Assembly (NCBI RefSeq): GCF_018200035.1
Contig: NZ_CP073581.1
Location: forward strand, 1,608,501-1,672,500
Reading direction: 5' to 3'
Source of the DNA: Sulfitobacter albidus
GTDB lineage: Bacteria; Pseudomonadota; Alphaproteobacteria; Rhodobacterales; Rhodobacteraceae
DNA length: 64,000 nucleotides
The notes below the pieces were generated by a model. It saw only the letters and a list, made by a program, of their open reading frames with translations. It had not been told where the DNA came from and made no database searches. Below are positions 55,699 to 64,000 of the stretch, one piece after another; position 1 is the first letter of the stretch; each line of letters starts with the position of its first letter. The translations under genes and the position numbers were made by a program.

Positions 55699-56727
55699 TC
55701 ACGGAAAGAGCGGGGCCATCATCAGCCCCTCGGTCTCTTCAATATCTAGGAGGAGATTGGCATTTTGCAACGCCTGACCCGATGAGCCCTTCGTGAGGTT
55801 ATCGAGCGCCGCGATGACGATCGCGCGGCCACTGATCCGGTCCGCACACACGCCGACATGGCAGAAATTAGAGCCGCGGATATGCCGCGTCGAAGGCGCC
55901 TCTCCGAACGGGAGCACTTCGATGAACGGCTCGGCGGCATAGGCCGTTTTCAACGTATCATGAATGGCTTGCGCGTCCCCCTTCACGTAGCAGGTCGCAA
56001 GGATGCCGCGATTTGCGGGCACCAGATGCGGGGTGAACTGCACCTGCACGGGCCGCCCCGCGAGCGCAGAGAACTCCTGATCGAACTCGCCCAGATGCCG
56101 GTGCGTGCCGCCCACGGCATAGGCGTGATAGCCCTCGGAAAGCTCCGCGTGCAAAAGATTTTCCTTGAGCGCCCGCCCTGCGCCGGAGACGGCGCATTTG
56201 AGATCCAGGATGATCTCGTCCAGATCAATCACCCCCGCCGCAATCAGCGGGCGCAGCGCGTACTGGCCCGTGGCGGCATTGCATCCCGTTCCCGCAACCA
56301 ACCGTGCCGCCCGGATTTCCTCCCGGTAGAACTCGGTCAGCCCGTATACAGCCTCTTCCTGCTGCGCGAGCGCGGCGTGCGCGTTGCCGTACCACTTTTC
56401 GTAGTCCGCGGGATTCCGCAGCCGGAAATCCGCCGAAAGATCCACAATTTTCAGATTCTTGGGTAGGGCTGCGATCACCTCCTGCGAGGTCTTGTGCGGC
56501 AGCGCGCAAAAGCACAGATCGATGCCGGAAAAATCGATCTCTTCCATCGTGACCAGATCGGGCAGATCCAGGTGGCGCAGATGCGGAAAGACCGACGCCA
56601 TGCTTTGGCCCGCTTTGGAATTCCCGCCCAAAGCCTTGATTTTCATGTGGGAATGATTGGCGATCAGCCGGATCAATTCGGCGCCCGTGTAGCCCGAGGC
56701 GCCCAGAATTGCGATGTTGTATATCAT
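55699..56727 (-). CDS. argC: N-acetyl-gamma-glutamyl-phosphate reductase
   Basis: 342 aa. It reduces N-acetylglutamyl phosphate in arginine synthesis with NADPH. The Rossmann start is [16 protein letters not shown] (6-21), with the catalytic Cys C149 in [12 protein letters not shown] and the C-terminal substrate His region in [12 protein letters not shown]. Length matches the type 1 family. It lies 34 bp after murI and 7 bp before ccmE. Confidence 0.95.
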   Translation of the reverse strand: MIYNIAILGASGYTGAELIRLIANHSHMKIKALGGNSKAGQSMASVFPHLRHLDLPDLVTMEEIDFSGIDLCFCALPHKTSQEVIAALPKNLKIVDLSADFRLRNPADYEKWYGNAHAALAQQEEAVYGLTEFYREEIRAARLVAGTGCNAATGQYALRPLIAAGVIDLDEIILDLKCAVSGAGRALKENLLHAELSEGYHAYAVGGTHRHLGEFDQEFSALAGRPVQVQFTPHLVPANRGILATCYVKGDAQAIHDTLKTAYAAEPFIEVLPFGEAPSTRHIRGSNFCHVGVCADRISGRAIVIAALDNLTKGSSGQALQNANLLLDIEETEGLMMAPLFP

Positions 56728-56761
56728 GTGTTCGTCCAGAATAAGGGTGTCTTGCGTAAGG

Positions 56762-57571
56762 TCAGGCAGCGGTAAATGTCAGCTGTCGTCGCAAGAACTG
56801 CGTGGCGCGGTCACTCACGCGTTTGGGATCGCCCGTTGTCAGAAACGCCGCATCACCCGCGCCGCGTTTGTCAGGGTGCCGCTCCAGGTAGTCGGCGAGG
56901 CTTTCGGCCACCAGATCGGCCTGGCTCAGCACGCGTACATCCGCGCCCAGCGCCTCGCTAAAGGCGTCCTTCATCAGCGGGTAATGCGTGCAGCCAAGGA
57001 TCGCCGCATCGGGGTGCGGCATCTTGCGTTTGAGCGCGTCGACGTGGGATTTCACCAGTGCTTCGGCGAGGATCATATCGCCGTCCTCGATCGCGTCGAC
57101 GACACCGCCGCAGGCCTGCGCCTCGACGTCCACGCCAATGGCGCGGAACGCCAATTCGCGCTGGAAGGCGCGGGTGGCAACGGTTGCGGGTGTGGCGAAA
57201 AGCGCCACGTGTTTTGTGCCCACCTCGCGCGGCGGGGAGTTGTCGCCCCACTGCCGTTCCGTCAGCGCCTCGATCAGCGGCACAAAGACCCCCAGCACGC
57301 GCTTGTCCTGCGGCACCCAGCCTTCCTGCATGCGCCGCAGGGCGGCAGCTGAGGCGGTGTTGCACGCCAGCACGACCAGATCACAGCCCGCATCGAACAA
57401 GCGCTGCGTGGCGGCGACGGTCAGATCATAAATGTCATCGGCAGAGCGCACACCGTAAGGCGCGTGCGCACTGTCGGCAAGGTAGACAAACTCCTGATCC
57501 GGCAGGCGCTTTTGCACCGCGTCCCAGATCGTCAATCCGCCCAAGCCACTGTCGAAAATGCCTACCGCCAT
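56762..57571 (-). CDS. murI: Glutamate racemase
   Basis: 269 aa. It provides D-glutamate for peptidoglycan. Two catalytic Cys are present: C70 in [11 protein letters not shown] and C194 in [10 protein letters not shown]; the N-terminal [12 protein letters not shown] is typical. The ATG at 57571 starts right at MAVGIFDSG. The gene is 7 bp after the acyltransferase gene and 34 bp before argC. Confidence 0.94.
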   Translation of the reverse strand: MAVGIFDSGLGGLTIWDAVQKRLPDQEFVYLADSAHAPYGVRSADDIYDLTVAATQRLFDAGCDLVVLACNTASAAALRRMQEGWVPQDKRVLGVFVPLIEALTERQWGDNSPPREVGTKHVALFATPATVATRAFQRELAFRAIGVDVEAQACGGVVDAIEDGDMILAEALVKSHVDALKRKMPHPDAAILGCTHYPLMKDAFSEALGADVRVLSQADLVAESLADYLERHPDKRGAGDAAFLTTGDPKRVSDRATQFLRRQLTFTAA

Positions 57572-57578
57572 GTGCGCC

Positions 57579-58460
57579 CTACCGGCTGCGATGCCGGTCC
57601 TCGAATTCATATCCCGCGTGGGACCAATCCAGCGGTTCTGGGGCCAGTCCATACGTGGCTTTGCGCAGGAAATCCATCATTGCTTTGCCATCTTTTGCCA
57701 GAGGGTCCAGAACATCGCGCCCGATGGGCGCGCCGATGCTCAGCCGCACGGGCGTGTCGATCCGTTTGCGGAATTCCTTGATCAGCAGCCCCATGCGCAG
57801 CGTCTGGTGCAGGTGGCTTGCGATCTGGAACATCCGGCTGGTGTGCCCGTCGAAATAGACAGGCAGGACGGTCGCATCGGATTTCGCGACCATCCGCGCG
57901 GTAAAGCTGCGCCAACCGGGATCCATGGGGCGCGAGAAAGGCTTCGCCGCAGTGCTGACAGTGCCGCCGGGAAAGATACCGACAGCGCCCCCGTCCCCCA
58001 GATAATCAAGCGCCGTGCGCCGCGTGGCGAGGTTGGCGGCGACAGCCTCCTTGCTCTGCGCAAAATCGATGGGCAGCAGCAGCCGGTGCAAATCGGGCGC
58101 CTTGGCAAAGGCCGCATTGGCCATGATGCGGAAATCCCCGCGTGTGCGCGCCAGCAGATGCCCCATCACCAACCCGTCGAGGATGCCGTAGGGATGGTTG
58201 GCGATCACAATCAACGGGCCATCGCGCGGCACGTCCGACAGGCGTCCCCGGTTCAGATCAAGGCTCAGCCCGTAGCGCTCTATCATCACGTCAAAGAAAT
58301 TGCGCCCCCGCGCCACTTCTTCCTGATAGCCGACCGCGCGTTTAATCAGGCCGACACGTCCAGTCGTATTCTCCATCAGACGGATGACGGCACGGCCCCC
58401 GCGCGTACGCGCGGCGCTCGCATAGCTCAGATCACGGGGGGTGGTCAGGCATGGGTGCAT
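57579..58460 (-). CDS. Lysophospholipid acyltransferase family protein (PlsC-like)
   Basis: 293 aa. The acyltransferase HX5D motif appears as [11 protein letters not shown] (H89, D95), followed by [15 protein letters not shown], and the substrate motif is FPGGTVSTA (about residues 162-170). It probably adds acyl groups to glycerophospholipids or ornithine lipid at the membrane. The AAGGAG ribosome site is 6 bp before the ATG at 58460. It lies 50 bp after the large oxidoreductase gene and 7 bp before murI. Confidence 0.88.
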   Translation of the reverse strand: MHPCLTTPRDLSYASAARTRGGRAVIRLMENTTGRVGLIKRAVGYQEEVARGRNFFDVMIERYGLSLDLNRGRLSDVPRDGPLIVIANHPYGILDGLVMGHLLARTRGDFRIMANAAFAKAPDLHRLLLPIDFAQSKEAVAANLATRRTALDYLGDGGAVGIFPGGTVSTAAKPFSRPMDPGWRSFTARMVAKSDATVLPVYFDGHTSRMFQIASHLHQTLRMGLLIKEFRKRIDTPVRLSIGAPIGRDVLDPLAKDGKAMMDFLRKATYGLAPEPLDWSHAGYEFEDRHRSR

Positions 58461-58510
58461 ATCGCTCTCCTTGGCTCCCTTTACACGGCCCATGTTACAG
58501 CCGCGTGACG

Positions 58511-61500
58511 CTACTGCGCCGCGCGGTCCATGCGCTCTCCGCCCGCGCGGATGACGGCCAGCAGCTCCTCGCGGCGTTTGGCGGCCTTTGCCTCATTGGC
58601 CTGCTTGACGGGGCCAAAGCCGCGGATCTGCATCGGCAATTCGGCCAGCGCCACAACGGCCTCGCGGGTCGCATCCGTCAGCTTGGGCAGCACGTCGGCC
58701 ATGTCGGCCTCGTACTGCTTGATCAACGCCCGCTCCATCCGGCGCTCGGCGGTGTAGCCGAACACGTCGAGCGGCGTGCCACGCAGCGCCTTGAGCTTGG
58801 TCATCAGGCGCAGGGGCCGCTCCAGCCAGGGGCCGAATTCGCGTTTCATCGGCCGCCCGTCGGGTCCGGTTTTCGACAGCATGGGCGGGGCGAGGTGGAA
58901 GCTCATGCGGAAATCGCCCTCGAACTCCGCCTCTGCCTTCTCGCGCGAGGTGAGCAGCAGGCGCGCCACCTCGTATTCGTCCTTGTAGGACAGCAGCTTG
59001 TGATAACCCCGTGCGGCCGCTTCGCGCACCGCCTTGTCGTCGATTCCCTCGACCAGCTTGCGATAGCGCTTGGCCAGCCGCTTGCCCTGATAGGCCGTCA
59101 GATGTTCGGCCCGGTAGGTGATCCGCTCATCGAGCGATTTGGGGAGCGCCACGACCTTGGGTGTCAGCACCGCCTGCGCATCGGCCGGATGCTCAACCGC
59201 CCAGCGCCCCAGCTCGAACGCACGCAGGTTCCGCTCGACCGCCGCTCCGTTGAGGCTGATGGCCTCCCGGATCGCCTGCAACGAAAGCGGGATCAGGCCG
59301 CGCTGCCACGCCCCGCCAAAGATCATCATGTTGGAATAGATCGAATCGCCCAGTGTTGCCTTGGCCAGATCGGAGGCGTCGAACAGCACGACACGGTCTT
59401 TCAGACGCGCCTGCAACGACAGCTCAAGCTGATCGTATGGCATCTGGAATTCGGTATCGCGGGTGAAATCGCCGGTGATGATCTGGTGGGAGTTCACCAC
59501 CGCCCCCGTGCGCCCGGCGCTTGTCAGGCCCAGCGTCTTGTTGCCGCCCGACACCACCAGATCGCCGCCGATGAGCGCGTCGCACTCCCCAGTGGCCACG
59601 CGAATGGCCGAAATATCCTCGGGCCGCTCCCCCAGCCGGCAATGGATGCTCACGGCGCCGCCCTTCTGCGCCAGACCGGCCATTTCCATCATGCCCGCCC
59701 CCTTGCCGTCGATCTGTGCGGCCTGCGCCAACACCGCGCCGATGGTCACGACACCCGTTCCGCCGACGCCTGTGATGACGACGTTATACGTGCCCTTGAT
59801 CGCGGGCAGCGCGGGATCGGGCAGATCGGGGATCTTCACCTCCGTCGTCGCCTCCTTGCGCACCTTGGCGCCTTCCAGCGTCACGAAAGAGGGGCAGAAC
59901 CCCTTGACGCAGGAGAAATCCTTGTTGCACGACGACTGGTCGATCGCGCGCTTGCGCCCCAGCTCAGTCTCCTTGGGCACGATCGAGACGCAGTTGGACT
60001 GCACCCCGCAATCGCCGCAGCCCTCGCAGACGTCGGTATTGATGAACACCCGCTTGTCGATATCCGGGAAGGTGCCCCGCTTGCGACGGCGGCGCTTTTC
60101 GGCAGCACAGGTCTGGATATAGACGATGGCGCTGACGCCTGTCGTCTTGGCCATACGTTCCTGCACATTCTGCAACTCGGCCCGCTCGTGCGTCTCCACC
60201 CCCTTGAAGCGGGCAAAATCCACGTCTTCCTTTTCGTCGTAGACCACGGCGAGGTTCTTGATCCCCATGGCGCGCAGCTCATCCACGATACGCGGCGCGT
60301 CCAGATCGCCCTCGTTGCCCTGCCCGCCGGTCATGGCGACCGCATCGTTATACAGGATCTTGTAGGTGATGTTTGTGCCCGCCGCGATGGCCGCGCGGAT
60401 CGCCTGCACACCCGAGTGGTTATACGTCCCGTCACCAAGGTTCTGGAACACATGCGGCGTGTTGGAAAACGGCGCCTCGCCGATCCAGTTCGCGCCTTCG
60501 CCGCCCATATGGGTGAAACCCAACGTCTCGCGGTCCATCCATTGCACCATGAAGTGGCACCCGATGCCCGCATAGGCGCGGCTGCCCTCCGGCACCTTGG
60601 TCGAGGAGTTGTGCGGGCAGCCCGAGCAGAAATACGGCAGTCGCGCCGCCAGCTGCGGCGCGTTGTCGGCGCGGCGCGCCTCGTCGAGCTTGGCCATCCC
60701 GGCCTTGATCCCGTCGGTGCCGCGCCCCTCCTCGCACAGAACTTCGCCCAGCTTGGTCGCGATATCCGTCGGATCCAGCGCCCAGCGCGCGGAGAAGAAT
60801 TCGGCCCCGTTCTTGCGCCCGCCGTAGACCCGGTGGCGCATGTCATCGTCAAACAGCGCCTCCTTGATCTGCACCTCGATCAGCTTGCGCTTTTCCTCGA
60901 CCACGACGATCAGGTCCAACTCCTCTGCCCAGTCGTGAAAGCCCTTCATGTTCAGCGGCCAGGTCTGGCCCACCTTATAGGTGGTGATTCCCAGACGCTC
61001 TGCCTCGGCGGCGTCGATATTCAGCAGGCTCAGCGCGTGCACCAGATCGAGGTAGTTCTTGCCCGCCGCGACAAACCCGATCTTGGCGCCGGGTTTGCCC
61101 CACATGCGCTTGTCCATGTTGTTGGCGTGGGCGAAGGCTTCGGCGGCGTAGCGCTTGTAGTCGATCAGCCGCGCCTCCTGTTCGATGCGGTCATCGACAA
61201 GGCGGATGTTCAGCCCCCCGTCGGGCAGATCGAATTCGGGTGTGACAAATGACATCCGGTGCGGATCGCCGTCCACGACGGAGGTCACCTCGACCGTGTC
61301 CTTCATCGTCTTGAGCCCCACCCAGACGCCGGCATAACGCGACAGCGCCCAGCCATAGACGGAATAATCCAGCATCTCCTGCACGCCCGCAGGCGACAGC
61401 ACGGGCATGTAGGTGTCGACCATCGCAAATTCGGATTGGTGCAGCACGGTAGAGGATTCACCGGTGTGATCGTCCCCCATCGCCATGACGACACCGCCGT

Positions 61501-61909
61501 GTTTGGATGATCCGGCCATATTGGCGTGGCGCATCACATCGCCCGACCGGTCCACCCCCGGCCCCTTCCCGTACCACAGACCAAAGACGCCGTCGTATTT
61601 CCCCTCACCGCGCAGCTCTGCCTGCTGCGCGCCCCACAGGGCGGTGGCGGCCAGATCTTCGTTCAACCCCGATTGGAACGTGACGCGATGCGCGGCGAGC
61701 TGTTTTTGCGCGCGCATCATCTGCATGTCGACCGCGCCGAGCGGCGAGCCACGGTAGCCGGTCACAAGCCCGGCGGTGTTCAAACCGGCCACGCGGTCGC
61801 GTTCGGCCTGCATCATCACCGCGCGCACAAGCGCCTGCGTGCCGTTCAACAGAACGGGGCTTTTCTCCAGATCAAAGCGGTCGTTGAGTGAAATCTTCTG
61901 CGTCGTCAT
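58511..61909 (-). CDS. Indolepyruvate ferredoxin oxidoreductase, fused alpha-beta form
   Basis: 1132 aa. It oxidatively decarboxylates 2-oxo acids such as indolepyruvate (from aromatic amino acids) to acyl-CoA. The N-terminal pyruvate-type alpha part has TGYRGSPLGAVDMQM, and TPP-binding is around GDGTYNHSGVQAI and GGQGNEGDLDAP. Cys clusters CEGCGDCGVQSNC and CPHNSS-type C..C patterns give [4Fe-4S] sites. The gamma part has NVVITGVGGTGVVTIG. Start 61909 has GGGAGGG 7 bp upstream. It is divergent from a LysR gene, which may control it. Confidence 0.93.
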   Translation of the reverse strand: MTTQKISLNDRFDLEKSPVLLNGTQALVRAVMMQAERDRVAGLNTAGLVTGYRGSPLGAVDMQMMRAQKQLAAHRVTFQSGLNEDLAATALWGAQQAELRGEGKYDGVFGLWYGKGPGVDRSGDVMRHANMAGSSKHGGVVMAMGDDHTGESSTVLHQSEFAMVDTYMPVLSPAGVQEMLDYSVYGWALSRYAGVWVGLKTMKDTVEVTSVVDGDPHRMSFVTPEFDLPDGGLNIRLVDDRIEQEARLIDYKRYAAEAFAHANNMDKRMWGKPGAKIGFVAAGKNYLDLVHALSLLNIDAAEAERLGITTYKVGQTWPLNMKGFHDWAEELDLIVVVEEKRKLIEVQIKEALFDDDMRHRVYGGRKNGAEFFSARWALDPTDIATKLGEVLCEEGRGTDGIKAGMAKLDEARRADNAPQLAARLPYFCSGCPHNSSTKVPEGSRAYAGIGCHFMVQWMDRETLGFTHMGGEGANWIGEAPFSNTPHVFQNLGDGTYNHSGVQAIRAAIAAGTNITYKILYNDAVAMTGGQGNEGDLDAPRIVDELRAMGIKNLAVVYDEKEDVDFARFKGVETHERAELQNVQERMAKTTGVSAIVYIQTCAAEKRRRRKRGTFPDIDKRVFINTDVCEGCGDCGVQSNCVSIVPKETELGRKRAIDQSSCNKDFSCVKGFCPSFVTLEGAKVRKEATTEVKIPDLPDPALPAIKGTYNVVITGVGGTGVVTIGAVLAQAAQIDGKGAGMMEMAGLAQKGGAVSIHCRLGERPEDISAIRVATGECDALIGGDLVVSGGNKTLGLTSAGRTGAVVNSHQIITGDFTRDTEFQMPYDQLELSLQARLKDRVVLFDASDLAKATLGDSIYSNMMIFGGAWQRGLIPLSLQAIREAISLNGAAVERNLRAFELGRWAVEHPADAQAVLTPKVVALPKSLDERITYRAEHLTAYQGKRLAKRYRKLVEGIDDKAVREAAARGYHKLLSYKDEYEVARLLLTSREKAEAEFEGDFRMSFHLAPPMLSKTGPDGRPMKREFGPWLERPLRLMTKLKALRGTPLDVFGYTAERRMERALIKQYEADMADVLPKLTDATREAVVALAELPMQIRGFGPVKQANEAKAAKRREELLAVIRAGGERMDRAAQ

Positions 61910-61971
61910 GGTGTCCCTCCCAAGAAACCCGGCGAATACTGTATCGTACATGCATCTTTAACGTGCACAAT

Positions 61972-61990
61972 AGGTCATAGATTGTGACCT
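61972..61990. promoter_or_regulatory. Candidate LysR operator between divergent genes
   Basis: A dyad AGGTCA-N7-TGACCT lies between the LysR gene (start 62091) and the indolepyruvate oxidoreductase gene (start 61909). The T-N11-A core expected for LysR sites fits within it (the T at 61975 and A at 61987). The regulator assignment is by position only. Confidence 0.5.
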
Positions 61991-62090
61991 GTATAGCCCT
62001 GTGTCAATCAATCGGCAAATTCCCCGCGCTTCGTACTGGGTCTGGCGCGTTGCATGCGGTATGCCTGCGCCCAGAAAGCGAGGGCGCGAC

Positions 62091-62987
62091 ATGGACTGGG
62101 ACAAATTGCGAATCTTTCACGCGGTGGCCGATGCGGGCTCGCTCACCCACGCGGGGGAGCGGCTCAACCTGTCGCAATCCGCCGTCAGCCGACAGATTCG
62201 CGGTCTCGAAGAACAGCTCAACACCAATCTCTTTCACCGCCACGCGCGCGGGCTGATCCTGACGGAACAGGGTGAGCTGCTGTTTGATGCCACCAGCGCC
62301 ATGAGCAAACGGGTCGAGGCAGCGGGCGCGCGCATTCGCGACAGCGAGGAAGAAGTCTTTGGCGAGCTGCGTGTGACCACCACCACCGGTTTCGGCACGC
62401 TTTGGCTCGCGCCACGGCTGTCAAAGCTTTACGAGAAATACCCCGAGCTCAAAGTCGATCTGATGCTGGAGGAACGTGTGCTCGATCTGCCCATGCGCGA
62501 GGCGGATGTCGCCATCCGCTTCAAGGAGCCCAGTCAGGCGGATCTAGTGCGCAAGCGGCTGATGACCGTACAGATGGGTCTTTATTCGACACCCGGATAC
62601 CTCAAGGCCGCAGGCACGCCCGAGCGGTTGGAAGATTTGAGCGCACATCGGCTGATCTGCCAGAACACCAACAGCGATCAGGTGGGCGCGGGTCTGAATC
62701 TGATCCAGCAACTCATGCTTTACGACATCAAGTCGCTGCTGACCGTCAACAACTACTTTGGCGTGTTGCAAGGCGTGCTGAACGATCTCGGCATCGGTGT
62801 GCTGCCCGACTACCTTATACAGGATTTCCCGGACATGGTGCGGGTGCTGCCGCAGATCACCTCGGCGGATGTCCCGGTTTTCCTGGCCTACCCCGAAGAG
62901 CTGCGCCAATCGCAGCGGGTCGCGGCCTTCAAGGATTTCGTGCAGGACGAAATCATCGCCTACCGCAAGCTGGCGCGTGACAGTTGA
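62091..62987 (+). CDS. LysR-family transcriptional regulator
   Basis: 298 aa. The N-terminal winged helix-turn-helix (1-60; AGSLTHAGERLNLSQSAVSRQIRGLEEQL) is followed by a two-lobed co-inducer domain (about 90-298). The effector is unknown. The ATG at 62091 (MDWDKLRIFHAVADAG) is the normal LysR start; the longer reading would add a basic tail not found in the family. It is divergent from the indolepyruvate oxidoreductase gene, so it is a candidate regulator of it. Confidence 0.9.
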   Translation: MDWDKLRIFHAVADAGSLTHAGERLNLSQSAVSRQIRGLEEQLNTNLFHRHARGLILTEQGELLFDATSAMSKRVEAAGARIRDSEEEVFGELRVTTTTGFGTLWLAPRLSKLYEKYPELKVDLMLEERVLDLPMREADVAIRFKEPSQADLVRKRLMTVQMGLYSTPGYLKAAGTPERLEDLSAHRLICQNTNSDQVGAGLNLIQQLMLYDIKSLLTVNNYFGVLQGVLNDLGIGVLPDYLIQDFPDMVRVLPQITSADVPVFLAYPEELRQSQRVAAFKDFVQDEIIAYRKLARDS

Positions 62988-62993
62988 TCCAAC

Positions 62994-63014
62994 GCTATGC
63001 GCAAGGCGCATAGC
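62994..63014. terminator. Hairpin right after the LysR gene
   Basis: GCTATGCGC (62994-63002) pairs perfectly with GCGCATAGC (63006-63014) across an AAG loop, 6 bp after the LysR stop. No T-run follows, so a terminator role is likely only by position. Confidence 0.5.
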
Positions 63015-63044
63015 TGCTATGCCCAAGGTTGTGCAGAATCTGCC

Positions 63045-63073
63045 TTGATCGGTGGCACGTCGCACACTAATTG
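63045..63073 (+). promoter_or_regulatory. Promoter of the candidate small RNA
   Basis: TTGATC (63045-63050) and TAATTG (63068-63073) lie exactly 17 bp apart, giving a start near 63081. Confidence 0.5.
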
Positions 63074-63080
63074 GTCACGC

Positions 63081-63158
63081 ACAGGGATTGAGGCTGTTTT
63101 GTCTCGCCCTGTACCTCCCTGTTGGACTTGGCCGGGCCATTGTGCCCGGTCTTTTTTT
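63081..63158 (+). ncRNA. Candidate small regulatory RNA of about 78 nt
   Basis: The predicted transcript has three parts. A 5' hairpin: ACAGGG (63081-63086) pairs with CCCTGT (63107-63112), with an inner GAG/CTC pairing. Then an unpaired stretch (63113-63129) with CCUCCC, complementary to a Shine-Dalgarno sequence. Then the terminator hairpin with U7. It has its own promoter and no ribosome site or reading frame. This is the layout of Hfq-type antisense regulators. It is unlike 4.5S, 6S or tmRNA. No family name is known to me. Confidence 0.5.
63130..63158 (+). terminator. Intrinsic terminator with U7
   Basis: GGCCGGGC (63130-63137) pairs with GCCCGGTC (63144-63151) across a 6-nt loop, with one G-T pair, followed by seven T. 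It lies 143 bp after the LysR stop, too far and too well formed to be only that gene's end. Confidence 0.85.
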
Positions 63159-63363
63159 GCCCGAAATCGCGGGCCACGACCGTTCCGGTTGTGCTCTCCA
63201 CAGCGGGCCGCCAAAAAAAATCGGACCAAAACAAAAATGATTTCAACGGCTTGGGCGAAAAAATCAGATCTCAGCGCTGCTTTTCTGGAACGCAGGCACG
63301 CATCGCCCGTTGTATCTGCAACACCGGCATGGATCGGTAAACAGACTACGAAGGAGACTTCAA

Positions 63364-63834
63364 ATGACACGCAATCTTATGATCACAACCGCCGCCGTCG
63401 CAGCCCTTTTCGCCGCTCCGATGGCAACTGCACAAACCGTCAGCGATGACGTGACCAACGTCGAGATCGAAACCAAGCGTCCCGGCATCGGAATTGCCGA
63501 GTATGACCCCACCATCATGGGTGTGCAGCAAGACCAGTACGACGCTCTGCGCAACACTGTGGGTGATCCACTGCTGACCACTGACAATGAGCAGCTCGGC
63601 ACAATCACCGAAGTGACCTTTGACGGCATGGGCAATCCCGAACTGGTCGTGGATCTTGTCCCCGAGGCCAAGATCGACGCTGAAGAGTTGGTGATTACGC
63701 TGCTGCCCGAAACCATCAACATCGTGGATGGGAAAATCTTCCTCGATACCACTACAGATGAGCTGTACCTGAAGGCACAGCAGGGATCCAAGCGCGACGA
63801 CGAGACGTCAACATCCGTCACGATCTCTTCGTAA
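63364..63834 (+). CDS. Exported PRC-barrel-like protein
   Basis: 156 aa with a Sec signal peptide (cut near MATAQ, residue 24). The middle part GDPLLTTDNEQLGTITEVTFDG and NPELVVDLVP resembles a PRC-barrel core (beta strands with a G.I..V pattern), then EELVITLLPETINIVDGKIFLDTT. Acidic, no Cys. Role unknown; such proteins are often small periplasmic stress or envelope proteins. AAGGAG lies 7 bp before the ATG at 63364. A strong terminator follows. Confidence 0.78.
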   Translation: MTRNLMITTAAVAALFAAPMATAQTVSDDVTNVEIETKRPGIGIAEYDPTIMGVQQDQYDALRNTVGDPLLTTDNEQLGTITEVTFDGMGNPELVVDLVPEAKIDAEELVITLLPETINIVDGKIFLDTTTDELYLKAQQGSKRDDETSTSVTISS

Positions 63835-63854
63835 GCGTACATATTGCTACGACC

Positions 63855-63895
63855 AAAGACGCCTCCGCACCTCTAGGTGTGGGGGCGTCTTTTTG
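63855..63895 (+). terminator. Intrinsic terminator of the PRC-barrel-like gene
   Basis: A long stem (AAAGACGCCTCCGCACCT from 63855, pairing back from about 63875 to 63892 with two G-T pairs) ends in a TTTTT run. It starts 20 bp after the stop. Confidence 0.88.
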
Positions 63896-63976
63896 TTTGC
63901 GCAACAGGCGCATTGAAGCAACAGCACAACTCCAGTATGGCAGGCGCAACATTCCCTGCCCCGTGGAGCGCCCCCC

Positions 63977-64000
63977 ATGTCCGAGCCCGAGATCACATCA
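63977..64000 (+). CDS. Possible start of a further gene, cut by the window edge
   Basis: An ATG at 63977 opens a frame (MSEPEITS) that runs off the right edge. A GGAG lies 8 bp upstream. Only eight codons are visible, so neither the gene nor its product can be confirmed. Confidence 0.35.

Larger units (their letters stand above)
62988..63363. other. 376-bp region between the LysR gene and the PRC-barrel-like gene
   Basis: No protein gene is supported. It begins with a 9-bp hairpin (62994-63014), then a promoter, a candidate small RNA and its terminator (63045-63158, listed separately). The remaining 205 bp are AT-rich with A-runs and end with the GAAGGAG ribosome site of the next gene. Confidence 0.6.

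Noticed and set aside
58451..61252. A 933-codon plus-strand frame opposite the indolepyruvate oxidoreductase
   Set aside because: Same reason: antisense shadow of a family-supported gene, His/Arg/Leu-rich, no start signal.

Overview
The window is a GC-rich (roughly 65%) bacterial chromosome segment, very probably from a marine Rhodobacteraceae (Roseobacter group) alphaproteobacterium. The evidence is protein-level: a B12-dependent ribonucleotide reductase (NrdJ), an alphaproteobacterial SOS box of the GAAC-N7-GAAC type in front of lexA, a fused indolepyruvate ferredoxin oxidoreductase, a cimA/cysS pair, an MttB-family methyltransferase without pyrrolysine, and an endolysin/holin pair like that of the gene transfer agents of this order. 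No plasmid, prophage, insertion sequence or CRISPR array is visible. Most genes are core metabolism packed in operons with 1-20 bp gaps or 4-bp overlaps.

Layout. 1-2.0 kb (-): dgt, an atypical short-chain dehydrogenase and the start of argS. 2.1-4.3 kb (+): erpA, xthA and an exported protein. 4.3-8.0 kb (-): HNH nuclease with an EamA transporter (frameshifted as sequenced), then cobK, a DNA glycosylase and an esterase. 8.1-9.35 kb (+): MFS transporter. 9.3-14.8 kb (-): cysS, cimA, alpha/beta hydrolase, methyltransferase and a squalene/phytoene-synthase-like protein. 15-19.9 kb: aminotransferase, outer-membrane barrel, MttB-like methyltransferase, EF-hand protein and an ECF sigma factor. 20-24.7 kb (-): nrdJ with tandem NrdR boxes, then tRNA-Pro. 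24.75-26.5 kb (-): pdxH, a two-domain cold-shock protein and a DUF192 protein. 26.7-34.95 kb (+): fabI, LysE-type exporter, kinase-like protein, gpt, aminotransferase, a periplasmic peptidyl-prolyl isomerase (frameshifted as sequenced), trpE and a membrane protein. 35-37.7 kb (-): a frameshifted exported protein and a divergent polysaccharide deacetylase. 37.9-43.9 kb (+): trpG-trpD-ung-trpC-moaC-GIY-YIG-moeA, then lexA. 44-49.1 kb: comEC (-), gltX and gltA (+). 49.3-50.7 kb (+): RTX calcium-binding protein and a small partner. 50.7-61.9 kb (-): indolepyruvate oxidoreductase, acyltransferase, murI, argC, ccmE, endolysin, holin, ccmF, ccmH, enoyl-CoA hydratase. 62.1-64 kb (+): LysR regulator, a candidate small RNA and a PRC-barrel-like exported protein.

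How the genes work together. There are coherent groups for tryptophan synthesis (trpE, trpG, trpD, trpC), molybdenum cofactor (moaC, moeA), cytochrome c maturation (ccmE, ccmF, ccmH), DNA repair and nucleotide hygiene (dgt, xthA, ung, a DNA glycosylase, lexA) and translation (argS, cysS, gltX).

Most notable. (1) Four genes each need exactly one extra base in or beside a G-rich run to restore a family-like protein, which points to systematic single-base losses in the assembly. (2) A candidate ~78-nt small RNA at 63081-63158 has its own promoter, a 5' hairpin, an unpaired CCUCCC stretch and a U7 terminator. (3) An endolysin/holin pair sits inside the cytochrome c maturation operon. (4) A dense repeat cluster lies directly behind nrdJ. 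(5) A GIY-YIG/DUF4357 protein appears to have lost its middle in frame.
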